DNA of 64,000 nucleotides, from NCBI GenBank assembly GCA_017549205.1, contig JAFYVH010000011.1, forward strand, positions 34,514 through 98,513, written 5' to 3'. A program made the translations under genes and the position numbers. Below are positions 25,049 through 33,572 of the stretch, one piece after another. Under the pieces are notes generated by a model, which saw only the letters and a list, made by a program, of their open reading frames with translations, was not told the origin of the DNA and ran no database searches. Within the stretch, counting starts at the first letter, position 1. Each line of letters starts with the position of its first letter. The stretch comes from Clostridia bacterium. GTDB lineage: Bacteria; Bacillota; Clostridia; UBA1381; UBA9506.

Positions 25049-27916
25049 ATGAAAAAATCAAAAAGACTTTTGTCTATTCTGCTCACTGTGGCCATGATGC
25101 TTTCTTTAGCAGTGCCTTCAGTTATGGCAGCGGATTTTAGCGATGTTTCAGAGAGTTACCATTACTACACCGCTATACAAAGCTTGGTAGCTCGTGGTAT
25201 TATTAATGGTTATGAAGAAGAGAATGGAACTTTTACATTCAAACCAGAAGCAACCATTACTCGAGCAGAATTTTGTAAAATGATTATTTATTCCATTGGT
25301 CTTTCCAGCATGGCGGAATCAGTGGTTAGCGAAACCGGTTTTCCCGATGTTTCTCCTGAACACTGGGCTGCCGGTGCAATTAAAACAGCATTTGATTTAA
25401 AAATCATTAATGGTTTTGATGATGGAACATTTAAGCCCGGCGAACCTGTTACATATGACCAGGCAATCAAAATGACTGTTTGTGCAAAATATGACAAACT
25501 GGGCGAAGCAGCTATGAAAAATGGCGGCTATCCCACAGGTTACAGAAAGGTTGCTAACAGCTACGGCTTTACCAAGAATGTCATTGATGGTGTTTTTGAC
25601 CAGCCTGCAAAGCGAGGCACAATTGCCAAACTGGTTGACAACATGATGGGTGTTAAACTGTCTGAAATTACCGATGATCCCACTGCAGTTGAATCTGATC
25701 AGCAGGTAGAAGTTAAAGGTCAGGTTGTTGCTGTCTATGGTGCATCCATTGAAGATACTTTGTCCACTCTGACCAAGTATCAGGTTAAAATTAAGCAAAA
25801 CGACGGTTACACCGTAATTTATAATGGTGAAAACCTGGCGATTAAAGATGACCTGCGTTCGTTGCTTGGTAAACTTGTGGTTGCTTACTATAAGGACGAG
25901 ATGGCAGTTGATGTGCTGACTTTAACAGGCATCGACGAACAAAGAGGCAGAAACGATGAAATTGTTGTTGACTTAGATGAGGTTGTTGCTGCAGAAAGTG
26001 ATACATCTTTCATTTATGAAGACAAAGACGGCGATCGGGAAAAAGTAGCTGTTGATTCTGATGCAAAGATTGTATATAACGGCAGCTTGTCCGCTAGCGG
26101 TTTTAAAGCATTGGTAGATGCCAATGTCAACAATTCCGGTAACATCCGTTTCCTGTCAACAAGCGGTTCCAGCGGTGCTGCTGATGTTGTTTTCATTTCG
26201 GCTTACAAAAACTATCAAGTAACATCTGTCAGCAGAACAAGCAAGACTGTTTACTTAGATGACGGCACAACTGTTACATCCATGGTAATTGATGACGATG
26301 CCAGAAACAAAACTGTCAGCATTTTAAAAAATGGTAAAAGCGCAGCTTTTTCCGCTGTTGTTAAAAACCAGATTTTATCTATTGCAAAAGACAAAGAAAC
26401 CAATGAAAACTTTATCGAAGTATTAATTGGTCCTGATCCTTTCACCGGTCGTGTTTCTGCCATGACTCGTGGCGAAGGCAAACTGACCATTAATTCTAAA
26501 GAATATACCTTTGCAGCCGGCACATCCTATGGAACAGACATTGAAGTTGGTTCTAACTTAAAGGTTTATCTGGATGCTTTCGGTAAAATTGCCAAATACG
26601 AGATTCAGGCGGCATCTGTTAATTACTCCTATGCTTATCTGACTCAGATTAGAAATGTAGGTACCGGCATTGATGCAGACCTTCGCATAGAAGTTGTTAA
26701 CTTAAGTAGCGGTACCATCAAAAAGTTTGACAATTATCCTTTAGCTGACACTGTTTCAATTAATAACAAAAACTATAAAACAGAAACAGACTTCTTGGAA
26801 ATTCAAGCGCTTTTAGAGGCAAAAGCTGCAGAATTTGCCCGCACAATCTCAGATAAAGACTTTGGCGCTGGTGTGGGTGAGGTTTATCAGCCTATCAAAT
26901 ACAGCCTGACAGATGGTGCTGTTTCTCACGTTTTAATTGGTGGCACAACAGATGCAGAGCTTAAGGTTAATACCGAAGGCCTGGATACAGCTATCAAGTG
27001 TACAACCAACTACACAGGCCTTGCAGGTATTTACAACTTAACCTCCAGCACAAAGGTGTTGTGGTTGCCTGAAAATGATAAATTAAACGATTACAGTAAG
27101 TATACATTAAAGCCCGGTAATAATTCCGGCTTGGCTATCGGCAACACTTATAATTTGCTGCTCGTTGACTTAAACAGCTCCGGAACACCTTCTTTAGTTG
27201 TTGTTTATAATGTAAGCGGCTCAACCATCACAACCAATGACTGGATTAACTACCTGCCCGGCATTGTTACTAAAAAATCAAGTGACGATACCTATGACAA
27301 GATTACGGTGTATGGTTCCTTTGGCGAAAAGGTTTATCTTGAAGATGACACCGATTTCTATGATAGTATTAATGTGGGTGATGTGATTCGTGTAGCAGCA
27401 GATAATCAGAATGTCATTGATGATATTGAGGTTGTTGCTGTTGCATCTGAAATCTTTAACGGCACAAACTATGTTAAAGTTGGTGCACATCAGCTGATAA
27501 GCGGTGCTAAGGTCGACTTTGTTGAAAAGAGCGGCTCTTATGCTAAGGAAATCCGCGAAGGTGGTAACTACACAGAAGACAGAGCAAATCTTTCCTATAT
27601 GGCCGGTACGGTTTACAGCTATATTGACGGAACCTTGATGGTTGCTCTTGACTATTTAACTGAAGGCGAAGTTTGGGATAAAGTTACCTTGGGTAATAAT
27701 GAATTGTTAAAGAGCATCGTGGCTGCTGAAAGCGTTCCCACAATTGCCGTAACCATGGATGGCGATACTGTGAAAAACATTTCAACAAATGCAGAAATCA
27801 GTGAAGTAATCCCCTATACAACTGATGGAAACAGTATCAATACTGAAGCAAATAAAGTTTTTGTTTACAGAAGCGCAAACAATGCTAAGTTAGTCATCAT
27901 CTTCCGTGCTGACTGA
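25049..27916 (+). CDS. S-layer homology (SLH) domain surface protein
   Basis: A 955-residue exported protein with a Sec signal peptide (cleavage after SVMA, about residue 27). At the N terminus are two clear SLH domains (about 28-85: FSDVSESYHYYTAIQSLVARGIINGY; about 96-145: FPDVSPEHWAAGAIKTAFDLKIINGF) and a more divergent third one to about 205. SLH domains anchor proteins to pyruvylated cell-wall polymers. The remaining 750 residues are beta-rich with many Asp, Gly, Thr and Ser and no recognised enzyme motif, as in S-layer structural proteins. Strong promoter, GGAGGG site and terminator point to high expression. Confidence 0.88.
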   Translation: MKKSKRLLSILLTVAMMLSLAVPSVMAADFSDVSESYHYYTAIQSLVARGIINGYEEENGTFTFKPEATITRAEFCKMIIYSIGLSSMAESVVSETGFPDVSPEHWAAGAIKTAFDLKIINGFDDGTFKPGEPVTYDQAIKMTVCAKYDKLGEAAMKNGGYPTGYRKVANSYGFTKNVIDGVFDQPAKRGTIAKLVDNMMGVKLSEITDDPTAVESDQQVEVKGQVVAVYGASIEDTLSTLTKYQVKIKQNDGYTVIYNGENLAIKDDLRSLLGKLVVAYYKDEMAVDVLTLTGIDEQRGRNDEIVVDLDEVVAAESDTSFIYEDKDGDREKVAVDSDAKIVYNGSLSASGFKALVDANVNNSGNIRFLSTSGSSGAADVVFISAYKNYQVTSVSRTSKTVYLDDGTTVTSMVIDDDARNKTVSILKNGKSAAFSAVVKNQILSIAKDKETNENFIEVLIGPDPFTGRVSAMTRGEGKLTINSKEYTFAAGTSYGTDIEVGSNLKVYLDAFGKIAKYEIQAASVNYSYAYLTQIRNVGTGIDADLRIEVVNLSSGTIKKFDNYPLADTVSINNKNYKTETDFLEIQALLEAKAAEFARTISDKDFGAGVGEVYQPIKYSLTDGAVSHVLIGGTTDAELKVNTEGLDTAIKCTTNYTGLAGIYNLTSSTKVLWLPENDKLNDYSKYTLKPGNNSGLAIGNTYNLLLVDLNSSGTPSLVVVYNVSGSTITTNDWINYLPGIVTKKSSDDTYDKITVYGSFGEKVYLEDDTDFYDSINVGDVIRVAADNQNVIDDIEVVAVASEIFNGTNYVKVGAHQLISGAKVDFVEKSGSYAKEIREGGNYTEDRANLSYMAGTVYSYIDGTLMVALDYLTEGEVWDKVTLGNNELLKSIVAAESVPTIAVTMDGDTVKNISTNAEISEVIPYTTDGNSINTEANKVFVYRSANNAKLVIIFRAD

Positions 27917-27937
27917 TTTATCAAATAACTATGGATT

Positions 27938-27970
27938 AAAGCCTGAAGCCTTAGTGGCTTCAGGCTTTTT
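27938..27970 (+). terminator. Intrinsic terminator after the SLH protein gene
   Basis: GCCTGAAGCC (27941-27950) pairs perfectly with GGCTTCAGGC (27956-27965) around TTAGT, followed by TTTTT; flanking AAA/TTT extends the stem. Confidence 0.92.
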
Positions 27971-28023
27971 AATATGGTTTTGCTGCGTTACCCGGATTCG
28001 TGCATCTTTTATGTAATTTAGAC

Positions 28024-28052
28024 TTGTATTTGTTTTTGTTTTATGGTACAAT
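28024..28052 (+). promoter_or_regulatory. Putative promoter for tyrS
   Basis: TTGTAT (28024-28029), 17-bp spacer, TACAAT (28047-28052) with extended TGG. The leader is only about 30 nt, too short for a T-box. Confidence 0.6.
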
Positions 28053-28088
28053 GATGAGGAACATGCGAAAAAAGAAGGAGAGAGACCG

Positions 28089-29306
28089 TTGACGAATGTA
28101 TTTGATATTTTAAAAGAGCGTGATTTAATTGCCCAAACAACCCATGAAGAAGAAATCAGAGAACTTCTGGGCAAGGAAAAAGTCACATTTTATATAGGTT
28201 TTGACCCTACGGCAGACAGTCTTCATGTAGGTCACTTTTTACAGATGATGGTTATGGCACACATGCAGAGAGCCGGCCATCGCCCCATTGCTATTTTAGG
28301 TGGCGGAACAGCCATGATTGGTGACCCCACCGGCAAAAGCGACATGCGTCGCATGCTGACAGTGGACCAACTGGCGCATAATGCTGCGTGCTTTAAAAAG
28401 CAGCTCTCTAAATTTGTCGATTTTTCAGACGGAAAGGCCTTAATGCTTAACAATGCCGATTGGTTTCTGCCCCTTAACTACATGGAATTTTTGCGCGATA
28501 TCGCCGTGCATTTTTCTGTTAATCGCATGCTGTCGGCAGAGTGCTTTAAATCCAGAATGGAAAAAGGTTTAACTTTCTTAGAGTTTAACTATATGCTTTT
28601 GCAGAGCTATGATTTTTACAAGCTCAATCAGGATTATAATTGCGTCTTGGAACTGGGTGGCGATGATCAATGGTCTAACATCATTGGTGGCATTGAGCTC
28701 ATCCGCAAAAAGACGGGTAAACAGGCGTATGGTATGACCTTTACTCTGCTTACCACCAGTCAGGGCAAAAAAATGGGTAAAACCGAGAGCGGTGCCCTTT
28801 GGTTAGACCCTGAAAAAACCTCTCCTTATGAATTTTATCAATATTTCAGAAATGTCAACGATGAAGATGTTATTCGTTGCTTAAAGTTGATTACCTTTGT
28901 TCCCATGGATGAAATTAACCGTCTGGCAAAGCTGGAAGGTCAGGAACTGAACGAGGCTAAGAGAATTTTGGCCTTTGAGGTTACAAAGCTTGTACATGGT
29001 GAAGAAGAAGCAACCAAGGCTATGCAAACAGCTGAAAGTCTTTTTGGCGGTGCTAACAACACAGACAACATGCCTACCACAGAAATGGCTTTGACAGAAG
29101 AGAATTATGGTCTTTTAGATGTGATGCAAGCTGCAGGCTTAATCAGTTCAAAGGGCGAAGGTCGTCGTTTGATTGAGCAGGGCGGTGTTTCGGTTGATGA
29201 TGCTAAAATCACCGATGTAACCTTCCGATTGACCAAGGATGCCTTGCAAAAGGGCGTTGTGATTAAAAAAGGCAAAAAGGTTTATCATAAAGTGATTGGC
29301 AAGTAA
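28089..29306 (+). CDS. tyrS: Tyrosyl-tRNA synthetase
   Basis: TyrRS charges tRNA(Tyr). The 405-residue class I enzyme has the HIGH-like motif [10 protein letters not shown] near residue 45, the tyrosine-binding region [24 protein letters not shown], the KMSKS equivalent KMGKT (228-232) and a C-terminal S4 RNA-binding domain ([14 protein letters not shown]). The shorter motif and length fit the TyrZ-like lineage rather than standard TyrS, but the activity is the same. The start is TTG 28089, eight bases after GGAG; no in-frame ATG is near. Confidence 0.95.
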   Translation: MTNVFDILKERDLIAQTTHEEEIRELLGKEKVTFYIGFDPTADSLHVGHFLQMMVMAHMQRAGHRPIAILGGGTAMIGDPTGKSDMRRMLTVDQLAHNAACFKKQLSKFVDFSDGKALMLNNADWFLPLNYMEFLRDIAVHFSVNRMLSAECFKSRMEKGLTFLEFNYMLLQSYDFYKLNQDYNCVLELGGDDQWSNIIGGIELIRKKTGKQAYGMTFTLLTTSQGKKMGKTESGALWLDPEKTSPYEFYQYFRNVNDEDVIRCLKLITFVPMDEINRLAKLEGQELNEAKRILAFEVTKLVHGEEEATKAMQTAESLFGGANNTDNMPTTEMALTEENYGLLDVMQAAGLISSKGEGRRLIEQGGVSVDDAKITDVTFRLTKDALQKGVVIKKGKKVYHKVIGK

Positions 29307-29323
29307 GTAATTTGTGCTGTTTA

Positions 29324-29351
29324 TGACCTCGGTTTGCCGGGGTCAGTTTTC
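29324..29351 (+). terminator. Intrinsic terminator after tyrS
   Basis: TGACCTCGG (29324-29332) pairs with CCGGGGTCA (29337-29345) with one wobble around TTTG, followed by GTTTTC. Confidence 0.75.
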
Positions 29352-29383
29352 ATTCAATAGTTGTAAAAAAAAGAGGTGAGTGT

Positions 29384-30301
29384 ATGCCGATTAAAATACC
29401 CAATCAGCTTCCTGCGACAAAAACGCTGACAAATGAAAATATTTTTGTTATTACCGAAACAAGAGCCTTAACACAAGATATTCGTCCTTTGAAAATTGCG
29501 ATTTTAAATTTAATGCCCACAAAAATTGAAACAGAAACACAGCTGGCTCGTCTTTTGGGCAACACACCCCTGCAGGTTGAACTGACGCTGCTGCACACAG
29601 AAAGCTATAAATCAAAAAACATTAATGAAGAGCATATGCTCGCTTTTTATAAAACCTTTGCAGAGGTAAAAGACGAAACCTTTGATGGCCTGGTGATTAC
29701 CGGTGCTCCCGTGGAGCAAATGGAATTTGAAGAGGTTAGCTATTGGGAAGAGTTGTGCCAGATTTTTGAATGGAGCAAAACCCATGTCACCAGCACTTTT
29801 CATATTTGCTGGGGCGCTCAAGCCGGTCTCTATTACCATTTTGGTATTCCCAAATATCCTCTTGAAAAGAAGCTTTTTGGCATTTACAACCATCAGGTAG
29901 AGCATAAGTCATCTATTTTATTCCGTGGCTTTGATGATGAGTTTTTAGCCCCTCATTCCCGCCACACAACCATTCGGCGTGAAGATGTTGAAAAGGTGCC
30001 GGAGCTGAAGATTTTGGCCTCATCAAAAGAGGCAGGTCTTTATGTTATCAGCACGGCGCGGGGACGGCAGATTTTTGTGACGGGCCACTCAGAATATGAT
30101 GCAAATACCTTGCAAAAGGAATATCAGCGGGATGTTGATGCAGGCTTGCCTATTGAGGTGCCCAAAAACTATTTCCCGGACGATGACCCGACACAGCCGC
30201 CAAGAGTTACCTGGCGGAGTCATGCCAACCTTTTATATTCTAACTGGCTTAACTATTTTGTGTATCAGGTAACACCCTATGACATCACAAAAATTAAATA
30301 A
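29384..30301 (+). CDS. metA: Homoserine O-acetyltransferase (MetA family)
   Basis: MetA acylates homoserine at the start of methionine synthesis. The 305-residue product carries the acyl-acceptor cysteine in HICWGAQ at residue 142 and the later catalytic His and Glu in [10 protein letters not shown]. Residue 111 is Glu (GAPVE). In this family Glu111 goes with acetyl-CoA use, as in Bacillus, and Gly111 with succinyl-CoA, as in E. coli, so I predict O-acetylhomoserine as product. The start is ATG 29384 after AGAGGTGAG. It stands alone between two terminators, and no SAM riboswitch is visible upstream. Confidence 0.93.
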   Translation: MPIKIPNQLPATKTLTNENIFVITETRALTQDIRPLKIAILNLMPTKIETETQLARLLGNTPLQVELTLLHTESYKSKNINEEHMLAFYKTFAEVKDETFDGLVITGAPVEQMEFEEVSYWEELCQIFEWSKTHVTSTFHICWGAQAGLYYHFGIPKYPLEKKLFGIYNHQVEHKSSILFRGFDDEFLAPHSRHTTIRREDVEKVPELKILASSKEAGLYVISTARGRQIFVTGHSEYDANTLQKEYQRDVDAGLPIEVPKNYFPDDDPTQPPRVTWRSHANLLYSNWLNYFVYQVTPYDITKIK

Positions 30302-30312
30302 AAGTCCTGTAG

Positions 30313-30341
30313 CAGACCATTTTTAAATGGTCTGTTTTTTT
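30313..30341 (+). terminator. Intrinsic terminator after metA
   Basis: CAGACCATTT (30313-30322) pairs perfectly with AAATGGTCTG (30325-30334), followed by seven T. Confidence 0.9.
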
Positions 30342-30350
30342 ATAAAAAAG

Positions 30351-30389
30351 CCTCCCTTGACTAAAGGGAGGGGGACCGTCGCAGACGGT
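30351..30389. repeat. Two-hairpin intergenic element, resembling a clostridial MITE-like repeat
   Basis: CCTCCCTT (30351-30358) pairs with AAGGGAGG (30364-30371), and ACCGTC (30375-30380) with GACGGT (30384-30389). From general familiarity, this layout of a CCTCCCTT hairpin followed by a second G/C hairpin recurs between genes in many gut Clostridia. Only one copy is in this window, so mobility is inference. Together with the following repeats it fills the gene-free stretch between metA and the tRNA. Confidence 0.5.
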
Positions 30390-30400
30390 GGTGGGATTTA

Positions 30401-30445
30401 GATTTTTTGCAAAAAAAATCGAAGCAAAGCGGACTTTGCCTCGAC
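30401..30445. repeat. 45-bp hairpin repeat, copy 1
   Basis: This is nearly identical to 30587-30632: one A fewer in the A-run and C for T in the second arm. It contains TCGAAGCAAAG (30419-30429) and CTTTGCCTCGA (30434-30444), with an eight-A run on its left. Read on the minus strand it is terminator-like. Confidence 0.75.
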
Positions 30446-30477
30446 TAAGGTGGCGGTGAATATGGTGTGTACTCAAC

Positions 30478-30558
30478 TCACAAAAAGTTGATAGCGACAG
30501 TGCACCGTAGTGAGTGCGCTTGCAAACGAGCAGGTGAACCGAGCGAGACTTTTTGTGA
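30478..30558. repeat. 11-bp inverted repeat bounding a 59-bp segment
   Basis: TCACAAAAAGT (30478-30488) and ACTTTTTGTGA (30548-30558) are perfect inverted copies. The enclosed GC-richer DNA has no credible reading frame on either strand. Confidence 0.55.
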
Positions 30559-30586
30559 CAAAGGAGAAGCAAGGGAGCGGGCGAAT

Positions 30587-30632
30587 GATTTTTTGCAAAA
30601 AAAAATCGAAGCAAAGCGGACTTTGCTTCGAC
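30587..30632. repeat. 45-bp hairpin repeat, copy 2
   Basis: Second copy of the element at 30401-30445; this one has a perfect 11-bp stem and also serves as the tRNA-Leu terminator. Confidence 0.75.
30597..30631 (-). terminator. Intrinsic terminator of tRNA-Leu
   Basis: On the minus strand TCGAAGCAAAG (30631-30621) pairs perfectly with CTTTGCTTCGA (30616-30606) around TCCG and is followed by nine T (30605-30597), beginning three bases after the encoded CCA. Confidence 0.9.
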
Positions 30633-30633
30633 G

Positions 30634-30720
30634 TGGTGCCGGTGGCCGGACTCGAACCGGCACGGTGTCGCCACCGGTGGATTTTGAGTCCACTACGTCT
30701 GCCAATTCCATCACACCGGC
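30634..30720 (-). tRNA. tRNA-Leu (anticodon CAA)
   Basis: Read on the minus strand this is an 87-nt class II tRNA. The acceptor stem is GCCGGTG / CACCGGC, then discriminator A and an encoded CCA (30636-30634). The anticodon arm is GTGGA-CTCAAAA-TCCAC with anticodon CAA, reading UUG leucine codons. The long variable arm folds as CGGTG-GCGA-CACCG, as required for leucine tRNAs, and the T arm is GCCGG-TTCGAGT-CCGGC. Upstream is a consensus promoter and downstream a strong terminator, so it is a single-gene transcript. Confidence 0.97.
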
Positions 30721-30753
30721 ATATGCATATCATATTGCCTAACCACTTTACCT

Positions 30754-30782
30754 ATTATATCTCATCAAGCCGCTTCTGTCAA
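30754..30782 (-). promoter_or_regulatory. Promoter of tRNA-Leu
   Basis: On the minus strand TTGACA (30782-30777), 17-bp spacer, TATAAT (30759-30754): a perfect consensus sigma-A promoter placed about 34 bp before the mature tRNA. Confidence 0.9.
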
Positions 30783-30860
30783 GCGTTATTATTATTTTTT
30801 TGCATTTTTTCCTTTCATTTACAGAGAGCTTTTTCTTACATTAAATCCGCTTAATAAATC

Positions 30861-30889
30861 TTGAAGAGTTTCCTTTTTTATGGTACAAT
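30861..30889 (+). promoter_or_regulatory. Putative promoter for the GTPase-NYN fusion gene
   Basis: TTGAAG (30861-30866), 17-bp spacer, TACAAT (30884-30889) with extended TGG, the same -10 variant as at tyrS. The leader is about 50 nt. Confidence 0.6.
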
Positions 30890-30947
30890 AAATATTGATT
30901 GAGTTAGAAAACAAGTTTTCATCAAACAATAGGTAAGGAATGCGAGT

Positions 30948-33497
30948 ATGAAAAGATTAGTCATTGGTATTCTCGCCCATGTTGACGCCGGAAAAACGAC
31001 ACTTTCTGAGGCAATGCTCTATCAAACGGGGCACACGCAAAAAATTGGCCGAGTTGACCATGGGGACGCCTTTTTAGACACCGATAAAATGGAAAAAGAC
31101 AGAGGCATTACCATTTTCTCAAAGCAAGCTGTACTCAGCTTGGGGGATATGGAAATGACTCTTGTTGACACGCCCGGACATGTGGATTTTTCTGCAGAAG
31201 CAGAAAGAACGCTGCGGGTACTTGACTATGCCATTTTGGTTATCAGTGGCTCAGAGGGTGTGCAGAGTCATACAGAAACCTTGTGGAAACTTTTGCGTCA
31301 TTATGATGTTCCCACCTTTATTTTTATTAATAAAATGGATTTAGAAGGAGCCGATAAGCAGACTATTTTAGCCGATTTAACAGAAAGACTGGATGTAGGC
31401 TGTGTCGATTTTTCAAACAAAAATGCAGCTTTTTTTGAAAATGTAGCTATGGCTTCGGGCGAACTGTTAGAAGAATATATAGAAACAGAGCAAATAGGGG
31501 AAGAGTCTTTAAAAAAGGCAATCGCATCCCGAGAGGTGTTTCCCAGCTTTTTTGGTTCGGCACTTAAAATGGATGGCATTGACACCTTTTTAGAGGGACT
31601 TTCAGGATACACGCAAGAGAAAATATATGGTGATAGCTTTGGTGCCAAGGTTTATAAAATATCGGAAGATGACAAGGGTCAGCGGCTTGCCTTTATGAAA
31701 ATAACAAGCGGCAGCTTGCAGGTTAAAGAGATTATTAATGGCAATGAGTGGAGTCAAAAGGTTAATGAACTCAGGGTTTATTCCGGCGCGAAATATAAAA
31801 GCGAGCAGGTAGTTTATGCCGGCAGCATTTGTGCTGTCCCAGGTCTTTTAAAAACCTATCCCGGTGAGGGTTTGGGTTGTGAGCCGGAAGCAGACAGCCT
31901 CATTTTAGAGCCGGTTTTCACCTATTCGGTAGTATTGCCGCCTGAAACGGACATGACACTTGCTCTGGGGATTTTCAGAAAAATTGAGGAAGAAGAAACA
32001 CAAATGCATGTTATCTGGAACGAGCATTTGCAAAAAATAGATGTTCAGGTGATGGGTGAGGTGCAGCTTGAGGTTTTAAAGCGCATTTTAGAAGACCGAT
32101 TTGGACTATCTGCCCAGTTTGCACAAGGCAGCATTATTTATAAAGAAACCATTCAAGCCAGCGTTGAGGGCGTGGGGCATTATGAACCCCTGCGACATTA
32201 TGCCGAGGTGCATTTGCTCTTGGAACCGGCGAAAAGGGGTAGCGGCGTTGTTTTTTCATCAAATTGCAGTGAGGATGTTTTAGAAAGAAACTGGCAACGG
32301 CTCATCATGACCCATTTGTCTGAAAAGACACATCGTGGGGTTTTAAGCGGTGCACCCATAACCGACATAAAAATCACCCTAGTTAATGGTCGTGCGCATC
32401 AAAAACACACCGATGGTGGCGATTTTCGTCAGGCGACTTACAGGGCGGTGCGTCAGGGACTGATGCAGGCAGAGAGCCTTTTGCTTGAACCTTATTACAG
32501 TTTTACTTTGGAGGTACCTACCGCATCAACGGGCAGAGCTTTAACTGATTTACAACGGATGGAAGCGACTTTTTCTGCCCCTGAACTAAAAAAAGAAATG
32601 TCGGTCATCACGGGCGTGGCACCAATTTCGAAAATAAGAGACTATCACGCCGAAGTAATTTCGTACACCCATGGGCTTGGCAGACTATCCTGCATTTTTA
32701 AGGGTTATGAGCCGTGCCAAAATCAAGAAGAGGTTATAAAGAGCATTGGCTACAACCCGGATGCCGACCTTGAAAACACGGCAAACTCCGTTTTTTGTAC
32801 CCACGGCAGCAGCTTCACAGTGGCATGGGATGAGGTTTTTTCTCATATGGATATTCCGGCGCTTCGCCCTAAATCAGAAGAAAAAATTCCGGTTGCAAAA
32901 CCTCAAGAAAGAAGAGTGCAACAGGTAGGCGATGAGGAGCTTTTGCGAATTTTTGAAAGTACTTACGGTCCTATTGAAAGAAGATTGCCCGGCGCTGCCC
33001 AAAAGCTTAAAACCATCAAAAACTCCAGTTATAAAATAAAGGCTGTGCCTGCGGGACCGGAATTTTTGTTGATTGATGGCTACAACATTATCTTTGCCTG
33101 GGAAGATTTAAAAAAACAGGCAGAAGACAGCTTGGAAGATGCAAGAGACAGACTCATTCAGCGCATTGCAAACTATCGTGCCATGAGAGACATCAATATA
33201 ATTCTAGTTTTTGATGCTTATAAGGTTAAGGGCAATCAAAGGGAAATTGAAAGTGTGCACGGCGTGAGCGTTGTTTACACAAAAGAGGCTGAAACAGCCG
33301 ATTGCTATATTGAAAAAACAACAAAGGAATTGTGCAAAAACTACCATGTAAAAGTAGCCACTTCGGACAGCTTAGAGCAAATTATTATTTTTGGTCATGG
33401 AGCTGTTCGTCTGTCGGCCAAAGAGCTTTATGCAGAGGTTTTAGCTGCTGAAGAAGAAATGCGGGAGATTATCAGCCAAAACAATTTGTCACAATAA
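30948..33497 (+). CDS. TetM/EF-G-like ribosomal GTPase fused to a YacP/Rae1-type NYN nuclease domain
   Basis: An 849-residue fusion. Residues 1-640 follow the EF-G/TetM plan: G1 AHVDAGKTTL (about 9-18), G2 RGITI, G3 DTPGHVDF (from 74), G4 NKMD (128-131), domains II and III, domain IV with GGDFRQATYRAVRQGL (about 491), and domain V ending THGLGRLSCIFKGYEPC. Overall the match is to ribosome-protection proteins, but the loop-III tip Ser-Pro-Val of TetM, which reaches the tetracycline site, aligns here with Gln-Lys-His, so drug resistance is doubtful. After a linker, residues 705-849 match the NYN domain of YacP/Rae1: LLIDGYNII, LVFDAYKVKG, ETADCYIEK, ATSDSLEQ, FGHGAVRLSAKEL, including the acidic metal-binding residues. 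Rae1 cleaves mRNA in the ribosomal A site in Bacillus. I infer a GTPase that carries a nuclease to the A site. Confidence 0.85.
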   Translation: MKRLVIGILAHVDAGKTTLSEAMLYQTGHTQKIGRVDHGDAFLDTDKMEKDRGITIFSKQAVLSLGDMEMTLVDTPGHVDFSAEAERTLRVLDYAILVISGSEGVQSHTETLWKLLRHYDVPTFIFINKMDLEGADKQTILADLTERLDVGCVDFSNKNAAFFENVAMASGELLEEYIETEQIGEESLKKAIASREVFPSFFGSALKMDGIDTFLEGLSGYTQEKIYGDSFGAKVYKISEDDKGQRLAFMKITSGSLQVKEIINGNEWSQKVNELRVYSGAKYKSEQVVYAGSICAVPGLLKTYPGEGLGCEPEADSLILEPVFTYSVVLPPETDMTLALGIFRKIEEEETQMHVIWNEHLQKIDVQVMGEVQLEVLKRILEDRFGLSAQFAQGSIIYKETIQASVEGVGHYEPLRHYAEVHLLLEPAKRGSGVVFSSNCSEDVLERNWQRLIMTHLSEKTHRGVLSGAPITDIKITLVNGRAHQKHTDGGDFRQATYRAVRQGLMQAESLLLEPYYSFTLEVPTASTGRALTDLQRMEATFSAPELKKEMSVITGVAPISKIRDYHAEVISYTHGLGRLSCIFKGYEPCQNQEEVIKSIGYNPDADLENTANSVFCTHGSSFTVAWDEVFSHMDIPALRPKSEEKIPVAKPQERRVQQVGDEELLRIFESTYGPIERRLPGAAQKLKTIKNSSYKIKAVPAGPEFLLIDGYNIIFAWEDLKKQAEDSLEDARDRLIQRIANYRAMRDINIILVFDAYKVKGNQREIESVHGVSVVYTKEAETADCYIEKTTKELCKNYHVKVATSDSLEQIIIFGHGAVRLSAKELYAEVLAAEEEMREIISQNNLSQ

Positions 33498-33506
33498 AAA
33501 GATACA

Positions 33507-33555
33507 AAAAAACACCGGGAAAAGCAGCTTGCTGTTTTTCCCGGTGCTTATTTTT
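33507..33555. terminator. Bidirectional terminator
   Basis: CACCGGGAAAAGCAG (33513-33527) pairs with CTGTTTTTCCCGGTG (33532-33546) with one wobble. It has a T-rich right flank and a seven-A left flank, so it can end both the GTPase-NYN transcript and the converging SDR-TetR transcript. Confidence 0.9.
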
Positions 33556-33572
33556 AAGGCTTTGAGCCTTGG

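Noticed and set aside
29307..29383. SAM riboswitch upstream of metA
   Set aside because: The gap is only 77 bp and is filled by the tyrS terminator and a ribosome site.
30294..30854. Several 78-126 codon frames around tRNA-Leu
   Set aside because: They read through the tRNA and hairpin repeats. The region is explained by the tRNA, its terminator and repeats.
30948..33497. Tetracycline resistance gene tet(M)-like
   Set aside because: The loop-III tip differs, the chain is about 200 residues longer with a nuclease domain, and no mobile element flanks it.
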